Shown piece after piece: positions 54,772 through 64,000 of a DNA stretch of 64,000 bases. Source of the stretch: Marinobacter bryozoorum. GTDB taxonomy: Bacteria > Pseudomonadota > Gammaproteobacteria > Pseudomonadales > Oleiphilaceae. Positions within the stretch are counted from its first letter, which is position 1; every line of letters begins with the position of its first letter. Both the position numbers and the translations under genes were made by a program. The stretch is from NCBI RefSeq assembly GCF_023156245.1, contig NZ_JAKZAH010000007.1, positions 62,001 to 126,000 on the forward strand. Direction: 5' to 3'. The notes beneath the pieces are model-generated. The model was not told the origin of the DNA, did not search any database, and was given only the letters and a program-made list of their open reading frames with translations.

Positions 54772-56304
54772 ATGGCAAACCTGATCCTGATTCTTGGCGA
54801 CCAGCTCAGTCACCACCTCTCGGCCCTGGACGGGGCCGATCCTGCTCTCGACCGTATTGTCATGGCGGAAGTGCACGATGAGGCCAGTTATACCAACCAC
54901 CACAAGAAGAAGCTGGTGCTGGTATTCAGCGCCATGCGCCACTTCGCCCGGGAACTGCAAGCGGAGGGCTGGCAGGTTGTCTACCACGAGTATGCCCCTG
55001 ACTCACCCCACAAGGACCTGCTATCGGTTGTACAGGAGCAGGTGTCGTCTCTCAGCCCGGATAAACTCGTGACCACCGAATGCGGTGAATGGCGACTGGA
55101 TAACCAGATCCGCCATTGGCATGAAAAACTGGGCGTTCCTGTGGAAATTCGCCCGGACAACCGGTTTATTGCGAGCAAGGAGGAGTTCGCCCACTGGGCC
55201 GATGGACGCAAGCAGCTACGCATGGAATTCTTCTACCGGGAGATGCGCCGCAAGACCGGCCTGCTGATGACAGCTGAAGGCGAACCGGAAGGCGGCCACT
55301 GGAACTACGACGCCGACAACCGTCGCAAGTGGAAGGGCCAGCCGCCGGCCCCGGCACCGTTCCGGGTGGAGCCCGACGACATCACCCAGCAAGTGACAGC
55401 ACTGGTGGACCAACACTTCAGTGACCACTTTGGCACCACCGACGACTTTCACTTTGCCGTTACCGCCGAACAGGCTCGCCAGGCCCTGGATTACTTTATC
55501 GACTTCGCCCTGCCCTGCTTCGGAGATTACCAGGATGCCATGGCAGACCAGGAGGACTGGCTGTTCCACGCCATCCTGTCACCCTACCTGAACTGTGGTC
55601 TGCTGGACCCCATGGAGGTGTGTGAAGCCGCCGAACGGGCCTGGTATGCGGGGCAGGCGCCCCTCAATGCCGTGGAGGGCTTTATCCGCCAGATTATCGG
55701 CTGGAGGGAGTTCGTGCGGGGGATCTACTGGCTGAAAATGCCGGCGTATGCCGAAGAGAACCGCCTTGGCAACGACCGCCCCCTGCCCTGGTTCTATTGG
55801 AGTGGCGAAACCGGCATGCACTGCCTGCACCGCACCATCGACAGTACCCGGCGCAACGGCTATGCCCACCACATTCAGCGGCTCATGGTCACCGGCAACT
55901 TTGCCCTGCTGGCCGGCATCAAACCGGAGGAGATCTGCGACTGGTACCTGGCGGTCTATGCCGACGCCTACGACTGGGTCGAGCTACCGAACACCCTGGG
56001 CATGGTGATGCACGCGGACGGCGGCTACCTGGGTTCCAAGCCCTACGCCGCCAGCGGCAAGTATATTAACCGCATGTCCGATTACTGCAGTCAGTGCCGG
56101 TACAACGTCAACCACACCACGGAAGACGACGCCTGCCCGTTCAACGCCCTTTACTGGCACTTCCTGGACCGCCATAAAGACGATTTCAGCCGCAATCCAC
56201 GCATGGTCATGATGTACCGCAACTGGCAGCGGCAAGATCCGGACCACCGCCAGGCCACCCTGGAGCGGGCCAACTGGTTGCTGGACCACCTGGACGAGCT
56301 TTGA
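54772..56304 (+). CDS. FeS-BCP type photolyase/cryptochrome (PhrB-like)
   Basis: A 510-residue member of the iron-sulfur bacterial cryptochrome/photolyase group. It starts LILILGDQLSHHLSAL, with an N-terminal antenna domain and a C-terminal FAD domain (WYAGQAPLNAVEGFIRQ, IDSTRRNGYAHH). Four cysteines for a 4Fe-4S cluster: one in GMHCLHRT, then YCSQCRYN and DDACPFN. Characterised PhrB of Agrobacterium repairs (6-4) photoproducts. AAGGAA precedes the ATG. Confidence 0.92.
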   Translation: MANLILILGDQLSHHLSALDGADPALDRIVMAEVHDEASYTNHHKKKLVLVFSAMRHFARELQAEGWQVVYHEYAPDSPHKDLLSVVQEQVSSLSPDKLVTTECGEWRLDNQIRHWHEKLGVPVEIRPDNRFIASKEEFAHWADGRKQLRMEFFYREMRRKTGLLMTAEGEPEGGHWNYDADNRRKWKGQPPAPAPFRVEPDDITQQVTALVDQHFSDHFGTTDDFHFAVTAEQARQALDYFIDFALPCFGDYQDAMADQEDWLFHAILSPYLNCGLLDPMEVCEAAERAWYAGQAPLNAVEGFIRQIIGWREFVRGIYWLKMPAYAEENRLGNDRPLPWFYWSGETGMHCLHRTIDSTRRNGYAHHIQRLMVTGNFALLAGIKPEEICDWYLAVYADAYDWVELPNTLGMVMHADGGYLGSKPYAASGKYINRMSDYCSQCRYNVNHTTEDDACPFNALYWHFLDRHKDDFSRNPRMVMMYRNWQRQDPDHRQATLERANWLLDHLDEL

Positions 56305-56317
56305 GGTCTCCCCCCTC

Positions 56318-58006
56318 TCAGGGAGGCCCCTCCTCGCAGGCCAGTACCAGTGCCCAGAATTCCGAGAAATCATTGACCACCACATCCGGCTTGTCCGGGT
56401 GCTTGTGGGTGCCCGGAAAGATCTTGTTGAGCCAGGGCAGGTCCCACTGGGCGCCATTGAAAAACACCGAGGTAAGACCCGCCCGCTTGGCGGCAATCAC
56501 GTCCGTGGTGCTGTCACCCACGTACCAGACGCTGGGGTCCGGCGGGTAGTCCAGTTTCTGGACCGCCAGCAGCAACTGGTCCGGGTGAGGCTTGCGCAGG
56601 GGGGTGTCGTCACCACACACATCCACGTCGAACAGCTCCGTCCAGCCGGTGCCCTCCACCGCCGCCAGTTCGTGCTCGAAGAACTCCCGGTCCCGGTTGG
56701 TGATGACGCCCACCTGGATACCCAGGCGTCGAAGCCCCTCCAGCACATCCCGCACCCGGGGCTCGAAGGCCTTAACCGTGCCGTAGTGTTCCCGGTAATG
56801 GCGGTTGAACGCCTTGTGGGCTATCTGCTTGGCCTCCTGGTCTTCGCCAAACAGCACCTCGAAGATATCCGTGCGTGAGATTTTGCGGTCCGCCCGCACT
56901 TTCGGGTGTAGACGGGCAAACTCCCGCACATAGGCCACGAGCCGCGCATCGTCCGGTGTCTTGCTGTCTTCCGGCGCCAGCATCCGGTCCATCAGGCCCA
57001 GTTCACTGAACTCCGGCAGCATATCGTCCACCGCGTGGTACATGGCGTCCAGGGTGTCCACCAGGGTGGCGTGCCAGTCGAACAGGACGACCGCGGGCCG
57101 GATCAGCTTGACCACCGCCGGGTGCCAGTCCGGTTCGATGCGGGGCTGCGGACGCTCAGGGGGCGGGAACGGGCGTGGCCGCGCCTCCGCCGGGGTGACA
57201 GAAAAGGCCTCCGGGTGACTACGTTCCAGCAGGGCCAGCAGGTCCATCAGGTCCTCGAAGCTGTCCAGGATGGCCGCCGGCGCATCCCGGTGGCTGAACC
57301 AGCTGTCGATACGCCCCGGATCCCAGGCGGCGCCGTTATAAAACACACCGGAGACGCCCGCCTTGTTGGCCGTGAGCATGTCCACATAGCTGTCGCCCAC
57401 GTACCAGGCCCGCTCGTCCGCTGGCAGGTCCAGTTTTTCAAGTGCCTTGAGAATCACCTGCGGATCCGGCTTGTATTCCGTTACGTCATCGGCGCAGACG
57501 GTGGCATCGAACAGGTTCGCCCAACGGCCTTCATCCACCATGCGCAGCTCCTTGTCCAGGAACTCCCGGTTGCGGTTGGTGGACACCGCCAGCCGGATAC
57601 CCATGGCCTTGAGTGCAGAAAGGTATTCATAGGCGCCGGGCTGGAATGGTTTCACCTGGCCAAAATACTTGCGATAGCAATCGTTATAGGCCTTGTGGGC
57701 AATGAGCTTGGCTTCCCGGTCATCCCCGAAAATGGCGTTGAAAATATCCGTGCGGCTGACACGACGCTCCACCAGGATGCGCGGATGCAGGCGACGGAAG
57801 ATGCGGATATAGCGCACCAGCCGGGCATCATCCGGCGTACGGCACTGGTCCTCCGGCAGTAGCCGCTCTACCAGGCCCAGGTCTTCCAGCTGGGGCAGCA
57901 TGTCCTCCATGGCGCTGAACATGGCGTCGTGGGTATCCACCAGGGTGCCATGCCAGTCAAACACCATAACGGAAGGCGGTGGCAGGCAGTCGCTGAATCG
58001 CGCCAT
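56318..58006 (-). CDS. Tandem-duplicated HAD-like hydrolase with altered catalytic motif
   Basis: A 562-residue cytoplasmic protein made of two homologous HAD domains (about 10-260 and 295-555). The halves share matching blocks such as [28 protein letters not shown] and [14 protein letters not shown]. Motif I reads [10 protein letters not shown] in the first and [10 protein letters not shown] in the second, so the usual second Asp of DxD is His in both. Motif II is STNRN/ITNRD, motif III the Lys in YKPDP/RKPHP, motif [18 protein letters not shown]. Nucleophile Asp remains. Substrate unknown. GGAGA lies upstream of the ATG. Confidence 0.85.
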   Translation of the reverse strand: MARFSDCLPPPSVMVFDWHGTLVDTHDAMFSAMEDMLPQLEDLGLVERLLPEDQCRTPDDARLVRYIRIFRRLHPRILVERRVSRTDIFNAIFGDDREAKLIAHKAYNDCYRKYFGQVKPFQPGAYEYLSALKAMGIRLAVSTNRNREFLDKELRMVDEGRWANLFDATVCADDVTEYKPDPQVILKALEKLDLPADERAWYVGDSYVDMLTANKAGVSGVFYNGAAWDPGRIDSWFSHRDAPAAILDSFEDLMDLLALLERSHPEAFSVTPAEARPRPFPPPERPQPRIEPDWHPAVVKLIRPAVVLFDWHATLVDTLDAMYHAVDDMLPEFSELGLMDRMLAPEDSKTPDDARLVAYVREFARLHPKVRADRKISRTDIFEVLFGEDQEAKQIAHKAFNRHYREHYGTVKAFEPRVRDVLEGLRRLGIQVGVITNRDREFFEHELAAVEGTGWTELFDVDVCGDDTPLRKPHPDQLLLAVQKLDYPPDPSVWYVGDSTTDVIAAKRAGLTSVFFNGAQWDLPWLNKIFPGTHKHPDKPDVVVNDFSEFWALVLACEEGPP

Positions 58007-58098
58007 CGGGGAATCTCCTTGCAGGATTCTTCACAGACCCGTTTCCGGGAACCGAACGTAAGGGTTTGTTGTCTCTCAGTAAAACCCAAACTGCCACA

Positions 58099-58254
58099 AT
58101 GCACAAAAAAAGCCGGTTACCCGCCAAGACCTGTCCCGTTTGCCGGCGCCCTTTCAACTGGCGCCGCAAATGGGCCCGCGACTGGCCACAGGTGCGGTAC
58201 TGCAGCGAACGCTGTCGACGTAACCGGCAAAACCCCGGAGCCCCCGCCCAATGA
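58099..58254 (+). CDS. DUF2256 small zinc-finger-like protein
   Basis: A 51-residue protein starting [19 protein letters not shown]; an ATG at 58066 is less likely. Four cysteines (CPVC and YCSERC) form a treble-clef-like metal site, with a basic tryptophan-rich middle ([10 protein letters not shown]). DUF2256 genes are usually next to photolyase/cryptochrome genes. It overlaps the next photolyase ATG by four bases, so the two are coupled. Confidence 0.88.
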   Translation: MHKKSRLPAKTCPVCRRPFNWRRKWARDWPQVRYCSERCRRNRQNPGAPAQ

Positions 58255-59777
58255 CAACGGTTGTCTGGTTCAAGCGTGACCTGCGCACCCACGACCATGC
58301 CCCACTGATAGAAGCCTCCAGGCGCGGCCGGCCCGTGATCCCCCTGTATGTGGTGGAACCCGGGTACTGGCAACTGCCGGACACCAGCGAACGTCACTGG
58401 GGGTTTATCCGCGAATCCCTGGAGGATCTGGATCGCCAGCTTCGCAAGGTGGGTAGCCGCTTGCTGGTCATCCACGGCGACGCCCTCGATGTGCTGGGCA
58501 CCCTGCATGCCCACTATGGCATCGGGCGCATCTTCTGCCACCAGGAGACCGGCGGGCAGTGGACGTTTGACCGGGATCGGGCGGTGCTGGGCTGGTGTCG
58601 CAGCCACGGCACCGAATACCGGGAATGGCAGCAATCCGGCGTCGTGCGCCCGCTGCCGGACCGGGATGAGTGGGACAGCCGATGGCAGTCCCTGATGACC
58701 GCTCCGGTGCTCGCGCCGCCGGAGCACCTGCCCATGCCGGCAGACCAGTTCCGCGACTGGCCGGATATCGCCACCCTGTCGATGCCGGATATCTCCCACG
58801 GCATGCCCAGCCCGGACCGCCAGGCCGGCGGTAGCGGCCATGGCGAGAAATTGCTGGCGTCGTTCCTCGACCGGCGGGTTGCCGGTTACCAATACAAGAT
58901 CTCCAGCCCCAACACGGCCCCCAGGGCCTGCTCCCGCCTGAGCCCTCACCTGGCTTACGGCACGGTCAGCCTGCGGCATGTGTATCAGCAGGCACGGGCG
59001 ACGGGGAATCACCAAAGCAGCCTGCCCCGCAAGCAGCGCAGCCTGGCCAGCTTCCGTTCCCGCCTGCACTGGCACTGCCACTTTATCCAGAAACTGGAAG
59101 ACGAGCCGGAGCTTGAGTTCCGCGCCCTGCACCGGGATATGGAGCAGCTCAAGACTGGCCCGGACGATTCGGAACGCCTGCAGCGCTGGCAGCAGGGCCA
59201 GACCGGCTGGCCGCTGGTGGATGCCTGTATGCGGGCGCTGCACCATACCGGCTGGATCAATTTCCGCATGCGGGCCATGCTCATGGCCATTGCCAGCTAC
59301 CAGCTCTGGCTGCACTGGCGCGAGCCGGCCCTGCACCTGGCACGATTGTTTACCGACTTTGAACCGGGCATTCACTACCCCCAGGCCCAGATGCAGTCCG
59401 GCCTCACCGGCATCAACGCCCTGCGCATCTACAACCCGGTGCTCCAGAGCCGCAAACTGGACCCGGAAGGTACCTTTATCCGCCGCTGGCTGCCGGAACT
59501 GGAAGGGGTACCGAATGAATTCATCCATGCGCCCTGGCAGATGACCTTCAGCCAGAAGCAACGCTTCGGTGGCGACCAGTACGCCGACCCGGTCTGTGAC
59601 CACGAGCAGGCCGCCCGGGAGGCACGCCAGGCCATGAGGGACTTTATCGCCAGGCAGGTCCGGAAGGAAGAAACCCGTCGGGTTCTAGACCGCCACGGGA
59701 GTCGCAAGGGCCCCGTTCAGGGACGACCTCGCACGGCGAAACCTGACAACGAAGAATGGCAACTCAGTTTGTTCTAG
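58251..59777 (+). CDS. Cryptochrome/DNA photolyase family protein
   Basis: A 508-residue flavoprotein. An antenna domain ([16 protein letters not shown]) is followed by the FAD domain with [52 protein letters not shown] in parts, and [12 protein letters not shown]. The C-terminus is basic and ends EEWQLSLF. It lacks the four-cysteine FeS signature of the other photolyase at 54.8 kb. It could repair CPD lesions or act as a light sensor. It is translationally coupled to the DUF2256 gene. Confidence 0.9.
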   Translation: MTTVVWFKRDLRTHDHAPLIEASRRGRPVIPLYVVEPGYWQLPDTSERHWGFIRESLEDLDRQLRKVGSRLLVIHGDALDVLGTLHAHYGIGRIFCHQETGGQWTFDRDRAVLGWCRSHGTEYREWQQSGVVRPLPDRDEWDSRWQSLMTAPVLAPPEHLPMPADQFRDWPDIATLSMPDISHGMPSPDRQAGGSGHGEKLLASFLDRRVAGYQYKISSPNTAPRACSRLSPHLAYGTVSLRHVYQQARATGNHQSSLPRKQRSLASFRSRLHWHCHFIQKLEDEPELEFRALHRDMEQLKTGPDDSERLQRWQQGQTGWPLVDACMRALHHTGWINFRMRAMLMAIASYQLWLHWREPALHLARLFTDFEPGIHYPQAQMQSGLTGINALRIYNPVLQSRKLDPEGTFIRRWLPELEGVPNEFIHAPWQMTFSQKQRFGGDQYADPVCDHEQAAREARQAMRDFIARQVRKEETRRVLDRHGSRKGPVQGRPRTAKPDNEEWQLSLF

Positions 59778-59955
59778 CAGCCTGCCGGACTTAATCGATC
59801 ATCACGGTTAAAGGGGGAGGCAGCGCAGCAAGTCTGCGTTAAATCGGTGAGGCTGACTCCTCTGAGTGGCCAGAGGTTCCGGTATGGAAAGTATATTGCT
59901 ATTCTCGGCTTTCGACCGACCATCCAACAATCTCAACAAAAGGTCACGCCACCCC

Positions 59956-60837
59956 ATGCTACCGACTATGCCCTATCAGAAGCAGACCGCCACAATCCAC
60001 GGTAAACAGATTGCCTACGTTGATGAGGGCAAAGGCGACCCCATCGTCCTGCTGCATGGAAACCCGACATCGTCCTTCCTCTGGCGCAATGTAATTCCCG
60101 AACTGACCGGGTCCGGAAGAGTGATCGCACCAGACCTGATCGGGCAGGGCGACTCCGAAAAACTCCCGGCCAGCGATGGGCCGGAGCGCTATGGATTTAT
60201 GGCGGCCTATCACTACCTCGACGGGCTGCTACAGGCCCTGGACCTGGGAGACCGGATCACCCTGGTGATCCATGACTGGGGCAGCGCTCTCGGCTTTCAC
60301 TGGGCCCATCAGCATCCTGAAAGAATCCGGGGTATCGCTTACATGGAAGCCATCGTCATGCCGGTGAACTGGCAGGACTGGCCGGAGAATGCCCGAGGTA
60401 TTTTCCAGGGTTTTCGCTCTGACAAGGGCGAAAGCCTGATTATCGATCGCAATATGTTTATCGAAGCGGTACTTCCCGGGTCCATTATGCGGACACTGAC
60501 CGAAGAGGAAATGAACGAGTATCGACGCCCCTTCCAGGAGCCGGAGGACCGCCGCGTAACCCTCAACTGGCCGAGGGAAATTCCCATCGAGGGCGAGCCG
60601 GCTTCTATGGTTCGCCTGGTGAACGAATACGGTGAATGGCTTGCCTCACCGGAATCTCCTCCCAAGCTGTTTATTAATGCTAATCCGGGATCGATTCTGG
60701 TCGGCCGGCAGCGGACATTCTGCCAGAGCTGGCCTCACCAGGCTGAAATCACCGTAAAGGGTACGCACTTCATCCAGGAAGACTCGCCGGTTGAAATCGG
60801 CACCGCTGTCGCCGAATGGCTCCGGTACTTGAAGTGA
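59956..60837 (+). CDS. dmxA: Haloalkane dehalogenase (DmxA-like)
   Basis: A 293-residue alpha/beta-hydrolase of subfamily HLD-II. Catalytic residues by pattern: nucleophile Asp107 in HDWGSALG, acid Glu131 (AYMEAIV), base His271 (GTHFIQED); halide-stabilising Asn36 (HGNPTSS) and Trp108. It cleaves carbon-halogen bonds to alcohol plus halide. The overall sequence recalls DmxA from Marinobacter; the symbol is by that resemblance. Start at 59956 is the first codon fitting the family; upstream ATG at 59866 adds an unrelated extension. Confidence 0.88.
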   Translation: MLPTMPYQKQTATIHGKQIAYVDEGKGDPIVLLHGNPTSSFLWRNVIPELTGSGRVIAPDLIGQGDSEKLPASDGPERYGFMAAYHYLDGLLQALDLGDRITLVIHDWGSALGFHWAHQHPERIRGIAYMEAIVMPVNWQDWPENARGIFQGFRSDKGESLIIDRNMFIEAVLPGSIMRTLTEEEMNEYRRPFQEPEDRRVTLNWPREIPIEGEPASMVRLVNEYGEWLASPESPPKLFINANPGSILVGRQRTFCQSWPHQAEITVKGTHFIQEDSPVEIGTAVAEWLRYLK

Positions 60838-60841
60838 CGCC

Positions 60842-61678
60842 ATGAACTGGAATCTGCTGCTGCCCTACGATTTCTCGCCACTGACCATACTGGCCTACCT
60901 GCTGGTGGCCAGCGGCTATATCGTCGCACTGAAGGCCCTGCCCGGCGATGAAAAACCGGGACCTGTGCGCATCTTCGCGTTCTTCCTCGGTCTGTTGCTG
61001 TGTTATGCGGTGATGCAGACCTGGTTCGACTACTACTCCCAGTACATGTTCTTTATCCACCGGGGCCAGCACCTGATCCTTCATCACCTCGGCCCGATGC
61101 TGATCGCACTCTCCAATCCCTTGCCCATACTGCGATACTGGCACCGGCAGCTGGCGCCGGCCATGGGTATCTGGGCGCTCCCGGTCCGTTGGGGTTACAA
61201 CATCGTGCAGCAACCCTTCATTGCTGCCTTCCTGTTTGCGGGCCTGGTGTACTTCTGGCTATGGCCTCCGGTGCACTTCAATGCCATGCTCAGCCGTGAC
61301 CTCTACTGGGTCATGAACTGGAGCATGCTGCTTGACGGCCTGCTGTTCTGGTGGCTGATTTTCGATTCACGCTCACCCCACGACACCCCGTCCCTTGGTT
61401 ACGGCAAGCGAATCCTGCTGCTGGTATTGGTGGCGGTGCCTCAAATGGTGCTGGGGGCCTGGATCGTCTTCAACCGGGGTATGGTGTACGACGTGTATGA
61501 AGTGTGTGGCCGTGCCTGGCCCATGTCACCGGCAGACGACCAGTTGATTGGCGGCATTCTGACATGGATCCCGCCCGCCATGATGAGTGTGGTTGGTATC
61601 CTGATCCTGATTGGCCGTGCCATGAAAGACGACCGTCCAAGACCCCGGCACCGTTTAGCAGAGGAATTAACACCATGA
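60842..61678 (+). CDS. CtaG (caa3-type) cytochrome oxidase assembly protein
   Basis: A 278-residue membrane protein with seven hydrophobic helices. Family features are FFIHRGQHLILHHLGPMLIALS in parts, with HH/H residues likely to bind copper, and MNWSMLLDGLLFWW. CtaG_caa3 proteins assist copper delivery to heme-copper oxidases. It starts 4 bp after the dehalogenase stop, and overlaps the SCO gene by four bases, so the three are one transcript. Confidence 0.88.
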   Translation: MNWNLLLPYDFSPLTILAYLLVASGYIVALKALPGDEKPGPVRIFAFFLGLLLCYAVMQTWFDYYSQYMFFIHRGQHLILHHLGPMLIALSNPLPILRYWHRQLAPAMGIWALPVRWGYNIVQQPFIAAFLFAGLVYFWLWPPVHFNAMLSRDLYWVMNWSMLLDGLLFWWLIFDSRSPHDTPSLGYGKRILLLVLVAVPQMVLGAWIVFNRGMVYDVYEVCGRAWPMSPADDQLIGGILTWIPPAMMSVVGILILIGRAMKDDRPRPRHRLAEELTP

Positions 61679-62283
61679 CATTCAGAATCCCGTTTGCCCG
61701 GTCCCTCGTGATTTCGGGCCTGGTGTTACTTCTGACTGGTTGTCTGGGCGAAGAACAGGCGTGGAACGCCAAGACGATTGACGGGATGTTACCTGACCTG
61801 GAGTTCACCCTGACACGAAGTGACGGCGAAACGGTCACCGCAGAGGAGTATAAGGGGCAGGTGCGCCTGATGTTCTTTGGATTTACCAATTGCCCGGACG
61901 TCTGCCCGGCCACCATGGCCAAGCTGACCCAGGCGATCAAGGCCATGCCTGAAGAGTTGCAGGAAGAGGTCACCCCCCTGTTCGTCAGCGTCGATCCAAA
62001 CCGGGATACGCCTGAGCGGCTGGGCGAATATGTAAACTTTTTCTATGACCGCACCGTGGGCCTCACAGCCGATGAACCCACCTTGCGCAAGCTGGCCAAG
62101 CGTTACCGCACCACCTTTGGTTACGATGAGCCTGACGAGCGGGGCAACTACAACGTCTCCCACAGTGCCGCCATCTATGTATTTGACGGCAACGGCAACG
62201 CACGGCTGCTTCTGCGCCCGGACCTGCCCACCGACCAGATTACCCAGGACCTGGTGCAACTGGCCGGCCAGGCCCGCTCCTGA
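61675..62283 (+). CDS. SCO family copper chaperone lipoprotein
   Basis: A 202-residue lipoprotein: lipobox LLTGC with Cys23, thioredoxin-like fold, CuA-site metallation motif CPDVC (Cys73 and Cys77) and a distal His in VSHSAAIYV. SCO proteins deliver copper or reduce cysteines of cytochrome oxidase subunit II. GAGGAA precedes the ATG, which overlaps the ctaG stop. Paired with CtaG as a copper-assembly unit; no oxidase subunit is in the window. Confidence 0.92.
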   Translation: MTFRIPFARSLVISGLVLLLTGCLGEEQAWNAKTIDGMLPDLEFTLTRSDGETVTAEEYKGQVRLMFFGFTNCPDVCPATMAKLTQAIKAMPEELQEEVTPLFVSVDPNRDTPERLGEYVNFFYDRTVGLTADEPTLRKLAKRYRTTFGYDEPDERGNYNVSHSAAIYVFDGNGNARLLLRPDLPTDQITQDLVQLAGQARS

Positions 62284-62443
62284 GCAGGGGGACAGCTCGC
62301 TTTTCCTGGCCCTGTCTCACGCGTAATGTCCTCCAGGGCTCCGGAGGTTCACAATATTCCTTCAGGGTGAGGCAACCTGTCGGTTTGGATGCCCCTTCGA
62401 ACAAACCCAGGGAAGTCCGAAGTGTAAGGGAGGTGTACCCGAA

Positions 62444-63445
62444 ATGAGCCGCTCCATACGCTCCAGCCTGTTTCTGATGGTGACACCCTTTGCGGTGACC
62501 TTCACCCTCCTGGCCTGGGTAGTAGACAGCAAGTTCGGGCCATGGCTGGACCGCCCCCTGCTCCCTGACTGTGCAGAGAGGGGCGTATCTCCATGGATTT
62601 GCAGCCTGCAGGATGGGCTTCTGGGCTGGCTCGCTTTGGGGGGCGGCATTCTGGTACTGCTTTCGGTGACAGCCCTGCTTTCCCTGAGACTGTTCCGCAG
62701 TCACCTGCAAAACCTGCAAAAGGATGTGATGGACTTCCAGAAAGGACATCGCAGTCACCTCCCGGATGCTCCACAGGAGATTCACCCGCTGGTGCAGCAG
62801 CTGAACCGTATCCTGCAATCAACGGTGAAAGATCCGGCCAGGACCACGTCTACCCACGATGACAGAACAGAGGCACAGCCCGACCCCCCTGTCTCTTCCG
62901 GCGAACACCGGGCTGGCCCGGAAGCTGTATCCCGTTCCCGACCCGAGGCTCCAACCAGGCCCACTCGCCGCAGGAACGAGTCCTTCCCGGCGCGAAAATG
63001 CCGCAAGCTGATCGCCATCCTGCGCCATCGCTATCCTGATGTGAACTTCGAGCTGATTACCGATGTGACCGAAGACGTGCCGTGGTCCATCCGGGAAGCG
63101 GACCTGACCGAAGTTTTCGGCGAATTGCTCGACAACGCGGGCAAGTGGGCAACCTCCCAGGTGCACACCTTCCTGGCCATCAAGGGCAACATGCTGGTGT
63201 TTGGCGTGGCCGATGATGGCCCCGGAGTAGACCCTGAACTGACACCACACCTGGGCGAGGAAGACTTCCGGGCGAAACCGGACCAGGCCCCTGGTCGAGG
63301 CCTGCCAGCAGTACGCCGGGTGATTGACAGCCACGGCGGGTCACTGGCCTTTGACCGCAGCCGCCTCGGCGGCCTCGAGGCTATTGCGGCCCTGCCCGGT
63401 GCACCAGTCCCACGCCATGCGAGGGCGCCAGGGCTCCACCACTGA
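62444..63445 (+). CDS. Histidine-kinase-like protein lacking the phospho-acceptor domain
   Basis: A 333-residue membrane protein. TM1 (about 8-27) and TM2 (about 60-82) enclose a short periplasmic loop with two cysteines. A HAMP-like end (EIHPLVQQLNRIL) is followed by a disordered Pro/Arg/Thr-rich linker (about 128-185) where an H-box dimerisation domain would be. A HATPase_c domain is present: N-box VFGELLDNAGKWA, G-box DDGPGVD, GRGLPAV. It resembles PhoQ-type kinases with the HisKA helix removed. It may be an ATP-binding modulator, or non-functional. No regulator gene adjoins it. Confidence 0.8.
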   Translation: MSRSIRSSLFLMVTPFAVTFTLLAWVVDSKFGPWLDRPLLPDCAERGVSPWICSLQDGLLGWLALGGGILVLLSVTALLSLRLFRSHLQNLQKDVMDFQKGHRSHLPDAPQEIHPLVQQLNRILQSTVKDPARTTSTHDDRTEAQPDPPVSSGEHRAGPEAVSRSRPEAPTRPTRRRNESFPARKCRKLIAILRHRYPDVNFELITDVTEDVPWSIREADLTEVFGELLDNAGKWATSQVHTFLAIKGNMLVFGVADDGPGVDPELTPHLGEEDFRAKPDQAPGRGLPAVRRVIDSHGGSLAFDRSRLGGLEAIAALPGAPVPRHARAPGLHH

Positions 63446-63954
63446 CGGCCCCACGGAAATACCGTCGCGCTTGCAAAATAGCCCTTTGCGGGCCCGACGC
63501 GGTGTGATAGATATAGCGTCCACCAGAACCGGGCTGTCAGCACCCCCTGTGCCCGCCCCGATGTCCACTGCGTCAGGTATTCCCCGTGCCCACAGCGAAA
63601 ACCGTCCCGACCATTCTGCGTCAACTGATTGCGCTCCTTATGCTGTCGGGCATGGTGCTGTGGGGCGTACCAGACAGGCTAACTATCGATACCGGCAGCA
63701 CCGATGAGTGCCTGATTGCAACCAACCTGCCTGCCGACGGTATTTCCGGCGATGTCATGGGACCTACCCCGCCCCCCCACAAGCCCCCCGGAAATCCGGA
63801 TCACCGAAGCGACGACCAATAGCGGAGCAACTCGACCGACCTCCCGTCCCTCCGACTACCCCGGACTCCCAAGGGCGCCACCTCCCGGCTTCGCCCTCAG
63901 CGTCTGATTACGTTTCGCATCAACATTGATCGGGGTAATCCCCGGAGTTAACGA
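63446..63954. other. 509-bp stretch with one doubtful short reading frame
   Basis: A GTG-initiated frame at 63586-63822 would encode 78 residues with a hydrophobic N-terminus (LRQLIALLMLSGMVLWGV) and a proline-rich end. It has no good ribosome site and no recognised relatives. I see no other feature here beyond the promoter of the next gene. Confidence 0.35.
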
Positions 63955-64000
63955 ATGAAAAAAAACCTGTTGTTTCCGGCAGCTGCCTTGTTGTCGGTAT
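63955..64000 (+). CDS. Start of a secreted protein (partial)
   Basis: ATG at 63955 with CGGAG eight bases before. The first codons give MKKNLLFPAAALLSV, the beginning of a signal peptide. The rest is outside the window, so the product cannot be named. Confidence 0.6.
   Translation, partial: MKKNLLFPAAALLSV

Noticed and set aside
63586-63822. 78-codon GTG-initiated frame near the right edge
   Set aside because: No clear ribosome site, low-complexity proline-rich end and no family; kept only as a note in the gap description.
1-64000. CRISPR arrays, tRNA/rRNA genes, prophage or transposase genes
   Set aside because: No regularly spaced repeats, no tRNA-like cloverleaf with CCA/anticodon features and no phage or transposase domain were found. 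The cloverleaf repeats lack tRNA signatures.

Overview
The window looks like a chromosome segment of a denitrifying marine gammaproteobacterium, most likely Marinobacter or a close relative. This is inferred from the GC-rich coding style, the PrkA-YeaH-SpoVR trio, the nar/nos/DNR/NsrR gene set, anaerobic ubiquinone genes (ubiTUV) and a haloalkane dehalogenase resembling DmxA of Marinobacter. No rRNA, tRNA, CRISPR array, phage gene or transposase was seen.

Layout. 1-5.4 kb: end of a DUF6351 protein, then prkA-yeaH-spoVR. 5.4-17 kb: a PhoQ/PhoP-like two-component operon with PepSY proteins, a PAS-GAF-GGDEF cyclase, a TrpB-like PLP enzyme, a YfaZ porin-like protein, a two-TM ion channel, a large HPII-type catalase and an HD-domain protein. 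17-22 kb: an NO-response unit (nsrR, a DUF454 gene and a small membrane protein gene behind two NsrR-like boxes), moaA, and a SulP transporter divergent from a ribbon-helix-helix regulator. 22-32 kb: nosRZDFYL, a small conserved protein, a DGC-domain protein and a DNR-type regulator. 32-44 kb: narKGHJI-ppiC divergent from narXL; narL carries a one-base frameshift. 44.6-48.1 kb: ubiT, a DUF2892 gene, rnk, ubiV and ubiU. 48-54.6 kb: a NIT-domain chemoreceptor, an SSS transporter with a 44-residue partner, and hemN. 54.7-64 kb: two photolyase/cryptochrome genes, a tandem HAD protein, a DUF2256 peptide, a haloalkane dehalogenase, CtaG/SCO copper assembly factors and a histidine kinase without a phospho-acceptor domain.

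The central 17-55 kb reads as one anaerobic nitrate-respiration island. Nitrate entry and reduction (NarK, NarGHI), N2O reduction (Nos), molybdenum cofactor (MoaA), heme (HemN), quinone (UbiTUV) and regulators (NarXL, DNR, NsrR) are all present. FNR/DNR-type boxes precede nosR, ubiT, ubiU and hemN, each 32 bp centre-to-centre from a plausible -10 hexamer. NarL-type 7-2-7 sites lie before moaA, narG and dnr. nirS/nirK and norCB are not in the window.

The most unusual signal is a superfamily of seven ~95-120 bp intergenic repeats (21.8-53.1 kb). Each is an outer stem enclosing two hairpins. The stems differ between copies but remain self-complementary, while the loops keep an A(N)GGA core, the motif recognised by CsrA/RsmA proteins. 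The copies bracket or interrupt the denitrification operons. A separate 176-bp element with perfect 30-bp inverted ends lies between narI and ppiC.
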